Source of the DNA: an uncultured Acidimicrobiales bacterium | Lineage (GTDB): Bacteria > Actinomycetota > Acidimicrobiia > Acidimicrobiales > SZUA-35 | DNA: 64,000 nt | Reading direction: 5' to 3' | NCBI GenBank assembly: GCA_938021675.1 | Contig: CALIFY010000020.1 | Span: 1 to 64,000 of the forward strand | Part shown: positions 10,300 to 20,105 of the stretch, in pieces | Layout: every line of letters starts with the position of its first letter | Numbering within the stretch: the first letter of the stretch is position 1 | The notes under the pieces: model-generated | Seen by the model: the letters and a program-made list of their open reading frames with translations, nothing else | Database searches by the model: none | Told to the model about the DNA's origin: nothing | Position numbers and translations under genes: made by a program

Positions 10300-11997
10300 A
10301 TGGCGATAGACCCACCACTCGTTGTGGCCCTAGCCGAACTGGGCGACGCGCTCCGCGCAAATCAGCTTCAGCTCGACATCGGCCCCGCCGAAGCAGCGCG
10401 CGCCGGCCGTGACGAGCTTGCCGCCCAAATAACCGACTACTTGGTGCCAAGACTGCGACGCCTCGACGCCCCAATGCTGGTGGTATTGGGCGGCTCGACC
10501 GGGTCGGGAAAGTCGACCATAACCAACACGATCGTCGGCCATCAGGTCTCCCCGGCCGGCGTCCTGAGACCGACGACCAGAGCACCGGTACTCATTTGCC
10601 ATCCCGATGACGAAGCGTGGTTTCTCGATGGCGACGTCCTTCCGGACCTCCCTCGGATCACCGGCGAATCGGACGCCACCGGTGCGGTCCTGCGGGTGTC
10701 ATCAAACCCCGCGCTCGATCCGGGCCTTGCCATCATCGACGCCCCAGACATCGACTCCGTCGAGGAAGCGAACCGCGATCTCGCAACCCAACTGCTGGCG
10801 GCGGCTGACATGTGGCTGTTTGCCACCACCGCAATCCGATACGCCGACGCCGTGCCCTGGGACTTTCTCCGCCAAGCTCAATCTCGGGGTACGTCGTTGG
10901 CCATCATCATCAACCGCATCCCAACCGGAGCGTCAGCCGAAATCGTGCCCCATTTGGAGTCGATGCTGACCGAGGCCGAACTCGATGGCACCCCGATCTT
11001 CGCTATCGAACACCATGAACTCTCCGACGAGATGCTTCCGGCCACCGCCATCAGTTCGCTTCGTGGCCTTCTGATAGAACTGGCCACCGATGCTGAGCGC
11101 CGTGCCGAGGTAGTGAAGGCCACCCTAGATGGCGCCATGGGAAGCGTCGCCGCCCGAGCCGATGCGGTCGCATCGGCCAGCGAAGAGCAACAGGTGGCAG
11201 CGTCCAACCTGAAACGGGCCATCGATGACGTGTACCGAGACGCCGGCACGACCCTCCACGACGACATAAGCTCCGGAAACCTCCTGCGGGGCGAGGTCCT
11301 CGACCGCTGGCAGGAGCTGATCGGCACCGCCGAATTGATGCAGGCCGTCCAGAGCCGTATCTCACTCATACGAGATCGGATCACCTCGTTGGTTACCGGA
11401 CGAACCGGGGCGACGGCCGAAGTGCAAGGTGAGATCAATTCCACGCTGGAACAGCTACTCATCGATCACGCCGACCGGGCGGCAGCGACCGCCGTTTCGG
11501 CATGGAAGCGCCTTCCCGCTGGTCGCCAGGTGCTCGACGGTGACCGTTCCCTCGACAGGAGTTCCGACGACTTCCGCGCCGCCGTCGGTCCCGAGGTTCG
11601 ATCCTGGCAGGACGACATTTTGGATCTGGTTCGAGAACGAGGGGCGACCAAACGAACCACCGCTCGGGTGCTCGCCGTTGGCATAAACAGCATCGGCATC
11701 GCCCTGATGGTCGTCCTCTTCGCCCAGACCGGCGGTATTACCGGTGGCGAGATCGCCATCGGCGCAGGCACCGCCGGCCTGTCACAGACACTGCTGTCCG
11801 CCCTGTTTGGCGAACAGGCGGTTCGAGAGCTCGCCACCGACGCCAGGCGACTGTTGGTCGAGCGGGTAACGTCGCTACTCGAAACCGACGCCGACCGATA
11901 CCGCTCGCTCCTTTCGGCATCTGTGACACCGCCGGAACATGCGACCAACCTGCGAGCTGCGGTCGACAAGTACCAGGCTGCACGGGTCGGCTCGTGA
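10300..11997 (+). CDS. Dynamin-like/YfjP-type membrane GTPase (first of a pair)
   Basis: The 565-residue protein has an N-terminal P-loop GTPase domain: G1 is GGSTGSGKST at about residues 66-75, and switch-II-like DAPDIDS replaces the usual DxxG. The usual base-recognition NKxD appears only as NRIP. A long helical region follows, then a hydrophobic hairpin at about residues 455-505 (INSIGIALMVVLFAQ ... IGAGTAGLSQTLLSALF) and a helical tail. This is the layout of bacterial dynamin-like or YfjP-type GTPases associated with membrane stress or remodelling, but the exact role is unknown. I chose ATG 10300 because the preceding 128 codons do not resemble protein. It is followed after 13 bases by a second GTPase of similar design, which suggests a hetero-oligomer. 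Confidence 0.8.
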   Translation: MAIDPPLVVALAELGDALRANQLQLDIGPAEAARAGRDELAAQITDYLVPRLRRLDAPMLVVLGGSTGSGKSTITNTIVGHQVSPAGVLRPTTRAPVLICHPDDEAWFLDGDVLPDLPRITGESDATGAVLRVSSNPALDPGLAIIDAPDIDSVEEANRDLATQLLAAADMWLFATTAIRYADAVPWDFLRQAQSRGTSLAIIINRIPTGASAEIVPHLESMLTEAELDGTPIFAIEHHELSDEMLPATAISSLRGLLIELATDAERRAEVVKATLDGAMGSVAARADAVASASEEQQVAASNLKRAIDDVYRDAGTTLHDDISSGNLLRGEVLDRWQELIGTAELMQAVQSRISLIRDRITSLVTGRTGATAEVQGEINSTLEQLLIDHADRAAATAVSAWKRLPAGRQVLDGDRSLDRSSDDFRAAVGPEVRSWQDDILDLVRERGATKRTTARVLAVGINSIGIALMVVLFAQTGGITGGEIAIGAGTAGLSQTLLSALFGEQAVRELATDARRLLVERVTSLLETDADRYRSLLSASVTPPEHATNLRAAVDKYQAARVGS

Positions 11998-12010
11998 CAA
12001 GGAAGGCGTC

Positions 12011-13669
12011 ATGATCGCCCGTCTGGGAGCCCGAACGGCGACCGGGTTGCCGGAGCGGATCGAGGCACTCAACGAAGCCGTCGAGCTGGCTCACGGGCGT
12101 GCTGACGAGGAAGACGTGGCCTTCGGTCGCCATGTGGTCGCTAAGGCCGGGGAGCGTCTGCGGCACGGCACGACCCACACCCTTGCGGCCCTGCTCGGAG
12201 CGACCGGGAGCGGTAAGTCGTCGATCACCAACGCCGTCGTTGGCAGCGATATCGCCACGACCGGCGTCCGCCGACCTACCACGTCGAGCAGTCTGGCTTG
12301 TTTCTGGGGCGATGACGACGCCCAACCGCTCCTCGATTGGCTTGAGATCAGAAACCGCCATCACGTGGTCTCCGCTTCCCGTCATGACGACGCCGACACC
12401 GACGCCACCGATCCTGCCGGTACCGATTCGACGCTGGCTGGCCTTGTGCTTCTCGATGTACCGGATCACGATTCGGTGGCGGTCGAACACCGGTTGGAGA
12501 TGGAACGGATCGCCGAGCACGCCGACTTGCTCCTGTGGGTCACCGATCACGAGAAGTACGGCGACAAAGCAATGCATGAATACCTCCGGCGGCTGTCAGG
12601 CCATGGTGCGGTCACCGCCATGATTCTCAACAAGGCCGATCAACTCTCCCCCGCCGACCTCGACGCCTGCCAAGGTGACCTCCGACGGCTCCTCGCCGAT
12701 GACGGGTTGACCGATGTCGACGTGGTTCCCATCTCAGCCACCACCGGATCTGGGGTCGATCGACTTCTCGGGTTGTTGGCCGCCGCAGTCGATCGCCAGC
12801 AGGCGGTCGTCGAGCGGCTCGGCGCCGATGCCCGACTCGCAGCCGACGCCCTCAGCGATGGCCTCGCTACCGACAACGCCGACCGACACAACAAAGCGAT
12901 CGACCGGGCGGCGTCGACACTAGCCGCCGAGTTGGTCGGCGCATCCGGTCTCGCGACGGTGACCGATGCGGTAACCAACGGCCACCGACGAGATGCCGCC
13001 TCCATGACCGGATGGCCTTTCTCTCGATGGGTGAGGCGCCTTCGCCCCCACCCACTCCGTAAACTCCATCTTGGCCAAGGCTCGGCGGGCCGAGCGACCC
13101 TACCGCAGGCTTCCGGTGTCCAACGCGCTCGTTCGGAAAACGCCGTCCGCCAAGCCACCGCAGCGGTAACCGACGACCTCCCCGACCCGTGGCCAGAACT
13201 TGTCCGCGACGCCGCCACTCCGGATCAACAGGTCCTCGACGATCGGCTCGACCGTGCCATCGCCGACTCGGTCAGGGCCAACCACAATCGCCGACCTCGA
13301 TGGTGGGCCGCGGTCAACGGGTTGCAGTGGGCGATCGCCGCCGCCACGGTCACCGGCGTGGTATGGCTTGGACTTCTCGCCTTCGCCGCGTACCTGCAGA
13401 TCCCCGAACCACCGACGCCGTCGTGGCGCAACATCCCCGTGCCGACCGGACTGCTGATCGGTGGAATCGCGCTTGGTCTTGTCGTCGCGTTCGTCTCGGC
13501 ACGGTTCGCGGCCCTCGGAGCCCGGCGGAGAAGCCGGGCCGTCCGGATCGGGGCTGAGTCGGCGGTGGCCGACGTTGCCGACGAGCTCGTAATGGAACCG
13601 ATCCGGGCCGAACTCGACCGGAGAAGCCAACTCCACGAACTCCTCGAAACGGCCGCTGGTAAGACATGA
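12011..13669 (+). CDS. Dynamin-like/YfjP-type membrane GTPase (second of a pair)
   Basis: This 552-residue partner has intact GTPase signatures: G1 GATGSGKSS near residue 63, switch-II-like DVPDHDS, and G4 ILNKADQL. A Ser motif, ISATTGSG, could be G5. The C-terminal half has two membrane segments, about 430-455 (AIAAATVTGVVWLGLLAFAAYL) and 473-495 (TGLLIGGIALGLVVAFVSA), ending in a short helical tail. The start ATG 12011 has AAGGAAGG just upstream. Because the first GTPase lacks the NKxD signature and this one keeps it, the pair may work asymmetrically (inference). The stop overlaps the next gene by four bases (ATGA). Confidence 0.82.
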   Translation: MIARLGARTATGLPERIEALNEAVELAHGRADEEDVAFGRHVVAKAGERLRHGTTHTLAALLGATGSGKSSITNAVVGSDIATTGVRRPTTSSSLACFWGDDDAQPLLDWLEIRNRHHVVSASRHDDADTDATDPAGTDSTLAGLVLLDVPDHDSVAVEHRLEMERIAEHADLLLWVTDHEKYGDKAMHEYLRRLSGHGAVTAMILNKADQLSPADLDACQGDLRRLLADDGLTDVDVVPISATTGSGVDRLLGLLAAAVDRQQAVVERLGADARLAADALSDGLATDNADRHNKAIDRAASTLAAELVGASGLATVTDAVTNGHRRDAASMTGWPFSRWVRRLRPHPLRKLHLGQGSAGRATLPQASGVQRARSENAVRQATAAVTDDLPDPWPELVRDAATPDQQVLDDRLDRAIADSVRANHNRRPRWWAAVNGLQWAIAAATVTGVVWLGLLAFAAYLQIPEPPTPSWRNIPVPTGLLIGGIALGLVVAFVSARFAALGARRRSRAVRIGAESAVADVADELVMEPIRAELDRRSQLHELLETAAGKT

Positions 13670-14040
13670 CCCGCTACTTGAGCGACGAGTGGATCTCGCT
13701 GGCCGACGAAGCGCTCGGGGCGCTGACGCCGCTCGAAACCAAGCTGGAGGTCGGTGTCCGGGTGACCGACGGACCCGATGGCGAGCGTCGTTACCGACTG
13801 GTGCTCGGTCCAGACCGGGTCGGGATGATCGAAGGGCCCGACGAGAGCGATGTCCGGTTGACGATGACCTGGCCGATAGCGGTGGCCATCGCCACCGGGA
13901 ACACGAGCGCTCAACGAGAGTTTCTCGATGGGCGACTCCAACTCGGCGGCGACCCTGGCCTCTTACTCGGTCACCAAAAGGCGCTGGCCGACATCGACGA
14001 CCGCCTCGCCGACCTCCGGCAACGCACCAACTTCGACTAG
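13666..14040 (+). CDS. SCP2 sterol-binding-domain protein
   Basis: The 124-residue protein matches the SCP-2 fold: a beta-sheet N-terminus (KLEVGVRVTDGPDGERRYRLVLG) and the characteristic VRLTMTWPIAVAIATGNTSA followed by EFLDGRLQLGGDPG. These small proteins bind hydrophobic ligands such as lipids or sterols, and the ligand here is unknown. Four-base overlap (ATGA) with the preceding GTPase gene implies co-translation, so it is probably the third gene of a membrane-related operon. No signal peptide is present. Confidence 0.82.
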   Translation: MTRYLSDEWISLADEALGALTPLETKLEVGVRVTDGPDGERRYRLVLGPDRVGMIEGPDESDVRLTMTWPIAVAIATGNTSAQREFLDGRLQLGGDPGLLLGHQKALADIDDRLADLRQRTNFD

Positions 14041-14099
14041 CTGAGCAATGCCCTCGGCTCTCCGTCCCTGACGACGGTGGAAGCGACTAGCGTACAGAC

Positions 14100-14951
14100 A
14101 TGCCCGAAATGCCGGAGGTTCAGGCACACGCTGAGCGTCTCACCGAGGCCATCGCCGGCCGGACGCTCGCCAAGTTCGAGTTGCTCAACTTTGCCGCTCT
14201 CAAAACCTTTGATCCGCCGGCCGATGGCGCCGTTGGATCAAACCTGTCCCGGGTGGGTCGCCGCGCCAAGTACCTCCTGTTGGAGTTCGACAACGGCCAC
14301 ACTCACGTGGTTCACCTGATGCAGGGAGGTCGGCTCCGCCACGACCCGAAGCGTTCCAAGAAGCCACGGCTTGGCTTGGCCCGTTGGATCTTCACCGACG
14401 ATCACGGAACGGAGACGGCTTGGATACTGACCGAGGCCGGCACCGAGCGGAAGGCTGGTGTGTGGGTCACCGAGGGCGAAACCCCCGACCGGCCGCCGTT
14501 CGATGGCCTTGGCCCAGCCGCCGAGTCGCTCACCCGCGACGAACTGGCCGAAGTGGTCGGTGGTCATTCAAAGCGCCTGCACGGAATCCTCCGCAACCAA
14601 CGGGTGGTATCGGGCCTCGGTCGGATGCTCGCGAACGAGATTTGTTATGAAGCCGGCATCTCGCCGTTCGCCAACGGCGCGAAACTCGATGACGGTCAGA
14701 TCGACCGTCTCCACGCGGCGATCGGCTCGGTTATCGCATCGGCTGTCGACCACGAGCGAACCCTCGACGACATCGGCAAGAGCGCCGATCGGCCGTCGAA
14801 AGTTCATAACCGGTCCGGCGAACCGTGCGTCGATTGTTCCGACACGATCCGAACCGTCGAGTACCGGCGCTACACCGTCTATTACTGCCCGACGGCGCAG
14901 ACCGACGGCAAGATCTTGGCTGACAACACGACAAGCAAGTTCCTCAAGTAA
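14100..14951 (+). CDS. Formamidopyrimidine-DNA glycosylase/endonuclease VIII family protein with incomplete zinc finger
   Basis: The 283-residue protein starts PEMPEV after the initiator Met, giving the N-terminal Pro nucleophile and the following Glu of Fpg/Nei DNA repair enzymes. The helix-two-turn-helix region (RLHGILRNQRVVSGLGRMLANEICYEAGISPF) is clear. The C-terminal zinc finger reads CVDC ... YYCPTAQTDG, so three of four Cys are present and the fourth is replaced by Ala. This may weaken or change zinc binding. It would remove oxidised bases and cut at abasic sites, but substrate preference cannot be told. It is alone between an SCP2 gene and convergent mdh. Confidence 0.88.
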   Translation: MPEMPEVQAHAERLTEAIAGRTLAKFELLNFAALKTFDPPADGAVGSNLSRVGRRAKYLLLEFDNGHTHVVHLMQGGRLRHDPKRSKKPRLGLARWIFTDDHGTETAWILTEAGTERKAGVWVTEGETPDRPPFDGLGPAAESLTRDELAEVVGGHSKRLHGILRNQRVVSGLGRMLANEICYEAGISPFANGAKLDDGQIDRLHAAIGSVIASAVDHERTLDDIGKSADRPSKVHNRSGEPCVDCSDTIRTVEYRRYTVYYCPTAQTDGKILADNTTSKFLK

Positions 14952-14967
14952 CGGACGCCTCCCGACC

Positions 14968-15957
14968 TCAGATCAGACCGAGCTCTTTCACCGTGTCGCG
15001 CTCGGCGACCAGTTCGGCAGCGGACGCATCGATCTTCTCCCGGCTGAAATCGTTGATGTCCACCCCTTGGACGATCTGGTACTCGCCGTCGGTGGTGGTG
15101 CAGGGAAAGCTAGAGATGATGCCCTCGGGCACGTCGTATGACCCATCCGACGGGACAGACATAGAGACCCAGTCTCCTTCGGCGGTACCGAGAGCCCAAT
15201 CGCGCATGTGATCGATCGCCGCGTTGGCGGCCGAAGCGGCGGACGACGCACCACGGGCGTCGATGATGGCCGCACCTCGCTTGGCCACCGTTGGAATGAA
15301 CTCGCTCTCCAACCATGCCTGGTCGCCGATCAACTCGGCCGCCGGCTTTCCATCGACCTCGCAGTTGAACAGGTCGGGGTACTGCGTCGTCGAGTGGTTG
15401 CCCCAGATCGTCATCTTTGTGATGTGATTGACCGTCGTGTCGACCTTGGCGGCCAGCTGGCTCATGGCGCGGTTGTGGTCGAGCCGGGTCATAGCGTTGA
15501 ACTGACGAGGATCGATATCGGGGGCAGCCGACATGGCGATCAAGGCGTTGGTGTTGGCCGGGTTGCCGACGACGAGGACCTTGATGTCCGGGCTAGCGGC
15601 AGCGTTGATGGCCCGGCCTTGGGGGCCGAAGATCCCGCCGTTCGCTTCGAGAAGGTCGGCTCGTTCCATCCCCTGCTTGCGGGGCATAGCCCCAACCAGA
15701 AGCGCGTAGTCGGCGTCACCAAAAGCGACATCGGCGTCATCGGTCTTGACCATGCCGGCCAGGAGGGGAAACGCGCAATCATCGAGTTCCATCCCAACGC
15801 CGTCGAGTGCGCCGAGCGCCGGCGTGATTTCGAGCATTTGGAGGATCACCGGCTGATCGGGCCCAAGAAGTTCGCCGGCAGCGATCCGAAACAGGAGGCT
15901 GTAGCCGATCTGGCCGGCGGCACCAGTAACTGCGACACGTACGGGAGCGTTGTCCAT
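14968..15957 (-). CDS. mdh: Malate dehydrogenase
   Basis: This 329-residue NAD-dependent dehydrogenase interconverts malate and oxaloacetate. The N-terminal Rossmann motif is [13 protein letters not shown]. Substrate-binding Arg lies in [15 protein letters not shown], the nucleotide contact in [10 protein letters not shown], and the catalytic Asp/His region in MTRLDHNRA and [12 protein letters not shown]. It has the length and N-terminus of the cytosolic-type MDH common in actinobacteria. It is monocistronic, convergent with the Fpg-like gene. With sdhCAB and sucCD it supplies TCA-cycle steps in this window. Confidence 0.95.
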   Translation of the reverse strand: MDNAPVRVAVTGAAGQIGYSLLFRIAAGELLGPDQPVILQMLEITPALGALDGVGMELDDCAFPLLAGMVKTDDADVAFGDADYALLVGAMPRKQGMERADLLEANGGIFGPQGRAINAAASPDIKVLVVGNPANTNALIAMSAAPDIDPRQFNAMTRLDHNRAMSQLAAKVDTTVNHITKMTIWGNHSTTQYPDLFNCEVDGKPAAELIGDQAWLESEFIPTVAKRGAAIIDARGASSAASAANAAIDHMRDWALGTAEGDWVSMSVPSDGSYDVPEGIISSFPCTTTDGEYQIVQGVDINDFSREKIDASAAELVAERDTVKELGLI

Positions 15958-16058
15958 GCCGAAGGAGGCTAGCGGGGCCGGCCGGTGACCGGGCGGGCGC
16001 CGATCGGCCCGGTCATGTCGTTTGGCCTCGGGCCGATATCGAGCACCTGTCGGAGCCG

Positions 16059-17906
16059 TTAGCGGAAGTGAGAGGTCCGGGTGTTTCCGATCCAGGCCCG
16101 GTGAAGTTCGGTGTAACGGCCACCGGCGGCCACCAATTCGGCATGAGAACCACGTTCGACCAGGCGACCATCGTGGAAGACGAGCACCAGATCGGCCGCC
16201 TCTGCGGTGGCTAACCGGTGAGCGACGCTGACCAACGTCCGTCCTTGAGCCAGGCTTCGGATCGCAACCGTCAACGCTTGGTCGATCTCTGGATCGACAG
16301 CCGAGGTTGCCTCATCGAGCACGAGCAAGCCTGGGTCGGCCAACTGTGCCCTGGCCAGGGCAACCAGCTGACGTTCGCCGACCGAGAGGTTCTCGCCTCG
16401 TTCGCCGACCTCGGTGCCAAGCCCGTCGGGGAGTTTCTCGACCCACCAACCAAGGTCGAGGGCGTCGAAGGCGGCCCGCACGTCCTCGTCGGTGGACCCT
16501 TCGTTGCCATACCCCACGTTCGTCCCGACAGAGGTGTCGAACAGAAAGCCATCCTGGGGAACCATACGAACCGACGCCAAACGGGACACCGGGTCGACTT
16601 GGCGGAGGTCGATGCCATTCAGGTCGATTCGACCCTCGACCGGATCGGCGAGTCGACACAGCAACTTGACAAACGTCGTCTTACCGGACCCCGTCTCTCC
16701 CACGACCGCAACCTTCGTGCCAGCGGGAATCTCGACGTCGACATCGACCAGGACAGGACCCGAATCCCGGTAGGCGAAGCTGACCGAACGAGCAGCGATG
16801 CCAATAGGCCCGGCCGGCAGAATCGAGCCATCTGCCGGCTCGATGACATCGATCGGATGGTCGAGCAACGTCAGGATTTTTCGCCAGCCGGCGACCGCCA
16901 TCTGCGTCTGATCCATGGTCTCGGCCAGCTCTCCAACCGGGCCGTACACCAGCGTCGTCAGGAAGAGACAGGCCACCAACTCGCCGGCGGTCAAACCGAG
17001 GGCATCCCGCTGCCAGACCCCGACCGCCAGCACTCCACAAAAGGCGATGCCGCCAAACAGATCACCGACGACGAACACCCCGGCCACGTACCGGTTGGTC
17101 TTCAACCTGGCTCGGTATCGACGATCGATGCTGTCGTGAAGCGCGGTACGAGACCGGCTTTCAGCGCCATAGGCCCGAATCACTGCGGCCCCAGTCACCG
17201 ACTCGGAGAACGCCGCCAGCATGTCGGCTACCGTCGTTCTCAGCCGGTCGTAGGCCAACATCTGTCGCCGTTGAATTTGTCGCAGTACGGGAAACACCGG
17301 TAGGTAGGCGACAACCACGACGAGGGCCATCGCCCACGAGTAGTACGCCAACACGGCCACGATCCCAACGATGACCGACGGGTTTATGGTCCAGGAGAAC
17401 AGCCCCCATTGAGCAAACCGGGCAAGCGCTTCGGCATCGCTGGTGACCCTGGCGACGAGGACACCCCGCTTCGTATCGTTGTGGTCGGCGACGGAGAGCT
17501 GATGGATGTGGTCGAAGGCCAACACGCGGAGGCTGGCGATGCCGGTCTCGGCCCGCTCGACCAACCGCCGCTGGGTCCACCAGCTCCCAAGCGCCGACGC
17601 GGCCACGATGAGGAGGGCCACACCGGCGTTTACGATCATGAAGCCGGTATCGACCTCACCGTTCGGCAACAAGTCGCGGTCCAGCGCCCGCTGGATCACG
17701 ATAGGAACGGTGAGCTTGCCGGCCGCCACGGCGATGCCAGCAAAGGCTGTCACCACCAGCCCTTGACGGAATTCAGGACTGACCGTAAGCCCTCTCCTGA
17801 GAAGTCTCATAGCCCCCAGGTGCTCGGCCATAGTGGGGTCTTCTCGACGCGGTACCGAGGCCTCGAAATCATCGGTGGCTTCGGTGGGCTGCGATGCGGC
17901 GGTCAT
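16059..17906 (-). CDS. ABC exporter half-transporter (TMD-NBD), second subunit
   Basis: The 615-residue half-transporter has a six-helix domain (about residues 45-330) and a C-terminal nucleotide-binding domain with Walker [12 protein letters not shown]. Its signature is degenerate (LSVGERQ in place of LSGGQ), while Walker [15 protein letters not shown], keeps the catalytic Glu. Such complementary degeneration with the upstream partner marks a heterodimeric exporter of the BmrCD/TM287-288 kind. The substrate is not predictable; drugs, lipids or peptides are possible. The start overlaps the stop of the partner gene by four bases (17903-17906). Confidence 0.9.
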   Translation of the reverse strand: MTAASQPTEATDDFEASVPRREDPTMAEHLGAMRLLRRGLTVSPEFRQGLVVTAFAGIAVAAGKLTVPIVIQRALDRDLLPNGEVDTGFMIVNAGVALLIVAASALGSWWTQRRLVERAETGIASLRVLAFDHIHQLSVADHNDTKRGVLVARVTSDAEALARFAQWGLFSWTINPSVIVGIVAVLAYYSWAMALVVVVAYLPVFPVLRQIQRRQMLAYDRLRTTVADMLAAFSESVTGAAVIRAYGAESRSRTALHDSIDRRYRARLKTNRYVAGVFVVGDLFGGIAFCGVLAVGVWQRDALGLTAGELVACLFLTTLVYGPVGELAETMDQTQMAVAGWRKILTLLDHPIDVIEPADGSILPAGPIGIAARSVSFAYRDSGPVLVDVDVEIPAGTKVAVVGETGSGKTTFVKLLCRLADPVEGRIDLNGIDLRQVDPVSRLASVRMVPQDGFLFDTSVGTNVGYGNEGSTDEDVRAAFDALDLGWWVEKLPDGLGTEVGERGENLSVGERQLVALARAQLADPGLLVLDEATSAVDPEIDQALTVAIRSLAQGRTLVSVAHRLATAEAADLVLVFHDGRLVERGSHAELVAAGGRYTELHRAWIGNTRTSHFR

Positions 17907-19810
17907 TGACTGGCAACCTCATAGGCCCGTACCAGCGACTGGTACCCCGGATGGTTCAGTAGCTCTTGGTGGATCCCGTCGGCCACGATTCGGCCGTTGG
18001 ACAAATAGAGCACGCGGTCCGCAATCTCTATGGTCGACACCCGCTGGGCAACGATCACCGACGTGGTGGCCAACTCTGTCCGCAGAGCAGCCAAGATCCG
18101 CTGCTCGACCTTGGCATCGACGGCACTGGTCGCGTCGTCGAGCAAGAGCAGTCTCGGTCGTCTAATGAGCGCCCGAGCCAAGGCCACTCGCTGCCGCTGC
18201 CCGCCGGACAGGGTCACGCCCCGTTCGCCAACCACGGTGTCGAAACCAGCTGGAAGGTCGGCCACGAAACCGGAAACCTGGGCGATCTCGGCCGCCCGTT
18301 CGACCTCAGCAACATCGGCCTGCCCGCTCAAATCGATGTTGGACCGAACCGTGTCGGCGAACAGGAATGTCTCCTGGAACACCAGGGAGACGGCGTCGGC
18401 CCGTTCGGCGGGTGCAATCCGGTCCAACGCGATGTCGCCAAGAGCGACCCGGCCGGCGGTTGGCGGCACGAGGCCAGCCAATAAAGAACACAACGTCGAC
18501 TTGCCGGCCCCGGTGGAGCCGACGAGCGCCACTACCTCTTCGGGCTCGATGATGAATGTGACGTCGGAAAGAACCCTCTCACCAACCACCGGTGTGCGAT
18601 GTGTCTGTTCGGTTGCCGGTTCGGCACCGTTGGCCTCTGACGTCGTGGGTTCTGAACTGCTGGGCGGCACGGGGTAGGAATACTGGACGCCTTCCATCGA
18701 CGCCGAAAGGGCCGTATCGGGGAGCGGTAGCGGCTGATCTAGCGGAGGCGGGGTGGGTTCGATCAACACGGTCTGTAGCCGGTCTCGCGAGACCGTCGAC
18801 GGAGGAACCGATTCCAAAAAGAAGCCGAGCACCCGCATCGGCAGAGCCAAGATGGTGAACAGGGCGGCCACCTGCACTAGGTCACCCTGGGTAATGGCCT
18901 CGGCCTGCACCCGGTAGGTACCGAATACGACAACGACCACGATCCCGATGTTTGGCAGCGTGTCCATCACCGACTCAAACGCAGCCCGGATATAGCCGAC
19001 GGTAATCCGCTGGGCGCGAAGGTGGCCGGCAGCATCGGCAAATCGACTGCGTTCCGCATCGGCTCGACCGAGGGTCTTGACAATTAGCGCACCGTCGAAG
19101 CTTTCATGGGCGGTCGCCGAAACCTGTCCGACCGCTGCTTGCACCGCCGCCGCCGGCCGTTCGATCCGGCGGCTATAGAACTGGTTGAGCACGGTGAGGG
19201 CTGGGAAGATAAGGAAAGCGACGGCGGCCAACGGCACGTCGACGACCAGCAGCGAAATAGCGGAGAACACCGCGAGAAAGACGACGCCGAGGGAGAACGG
19301 CAACGGGTGGAGCAGCTCGGTTGTCACCTCGGTGTCGTTGTCGGCGTGAGCCAGCAACTGTCCGGTCGGCTTTCGTTGATGCCATGACAGGGGTAAACCG
19401 AGGTACTGATCGATCAGCCGGCGACGAAGTGTGCGTTGGCATCGCTCCGACGTCATCCCGGCGAAGTACCGGCGGATCACCACACCGGCCACCCGGAGGA
19501 CGGTAACGGCGAGGACAGCGGCGATCGCCCACCCGACGGTGCCAGCGGACACATCCGACCCGTCTCCGTCGAATGCCGGGAGGACCACCAAGTCGACCAC
19601 TCGACCGATAACGACGGTCGAGATAACGGTGGCGCCAGCAAATAGGGCGGCACCAAATATGGCCACGGCGAACGGAATCGGATGGAGACGAACCAGCTCG
19701 GCCACAAGGCTGGCCCCCCGACGAGCCACGCTGCGGCCAGCGGCATCCGAGTCGGCCCCATCCGATTCGGCCATGGGATCAACCATGTCTTCAGCCGTGG
19801 ATTCAGCCAT
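17903..19810 (-). CDS. ABC exporter half-transporter (TMD-NBD), first subunit with non-catalytic Walker B
   Basis: The 635-residue half-transporter has a membrane domain at about residues 45-330 and an NBD with Walker A LVGSTGAGKST and a canonical LSGGQRQRVALARAL signature. Walker B is LLLLDDATSAVD, with Asp where the catalytic Glu normally stands. This is the usual pattern of the degenerate-site subunit in heterodimeric ABC exporters. The NBD linker includes an extended Ser/Thr/Glu-rich insert at about residues 375-400. It is translated before, and overlaps, the second subunit. About 295 bases separate it from the divergent kinase gene, which share a regulatory region containing a large inverted repeat. 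Confidence 0.9.
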   Translation of the reverse strand: MAESTAEDMVDPMAESDGADSDAAGRSVARRGASLVAELVRLHPIPFAVAIFGAALFAGATVISTVVIGRVVDLVVLPAFDGDGSDVSAGTVGWAIAAVLAVTVLRVAGVVIRRYFAGMTSERCQRTLRRRLIDQYLGLPLSWHQRKPTGQLLAHADNDTEVTTELLHPLPFSLGVVFLAVFSAISLLVVDVPLAAVAFLIFPALTVLNQFYSRRIERPAAAVQAAVGQVSATAHESFDGALIVKTLGRADAERSRFADAAGHLRAQRITVGYIRAAFESVMDTLPNIGIVVVVVFGTYRVQAEAITQGDLVQVAALFTILALPMRVLGFFLESVPPSTVSRDRLQTVLIEPTPPPLDQPLPLPDTALSASMEGVQYSYPVPPSSSEPTTSEANGAEPATEQTHRTPVVGERVLSDVTFIIEPEEVVALVGSTGAGKSTLCSLLAGLVPPTAGRVALGDIALDRIAPAERADAVSLVFQETFLFADTVRSNIDLSGQADVAEVERAAEIAQVSGFVADLPAGFDTVVGERGVTLSGGQRQRVALARALIRRPRLLLLDDATSAVDAKVEQRILAALRTELATTSVIVAQRVSTIEIADRVLYLSNGRIVADGIHQELLNHPGYQSLVRAYEVASQ

Positions 19811-20034
19811 GCGAGTACACCGTGGGGTCAGGCTAGCAGCGCGTCTGCGCTGGCAGATCCGAATTTCGGGTGTCGCTCCCGTTCCGGGATCTGGTGGTAC
19901 GACTATGAACGACTACCGAGTAGGCGGATGCACCGCCGGGGGCTAATGGCAATGATCCGGCGGTGCATCCCAACATCGAGACGGCCGAGGCCAACCCGAT
20001 GCCATGAATGTCGATCGTAGGACGACCGCTGTCC

Positions 20035-20068
20035 CGATGTGGATGGGGACCGGTCCCCACCCACATCG
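20035..20068. repeat. 34-bp inverted repeat centred on GGGGACCGGTCCCC
   Basis: The arms 20035-20051 and 20052-20068 are reverse complements apart from one base, with the core GGGGACCGGTCCCC shared with a second palindrome at 21111-21128. It lies in the space between the divergent ABC exporter and kinase genes, 38 bases before the kinase start. It may be an operator or a dispersed palindromic element. It is not an obvious terminator, since neither gene ends here. Confidence 0.75.
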
Positions 20069-20105
20069 ACGGGCTAGTCGAACATTGGACGCCTATGGTG
20101 AGGGT

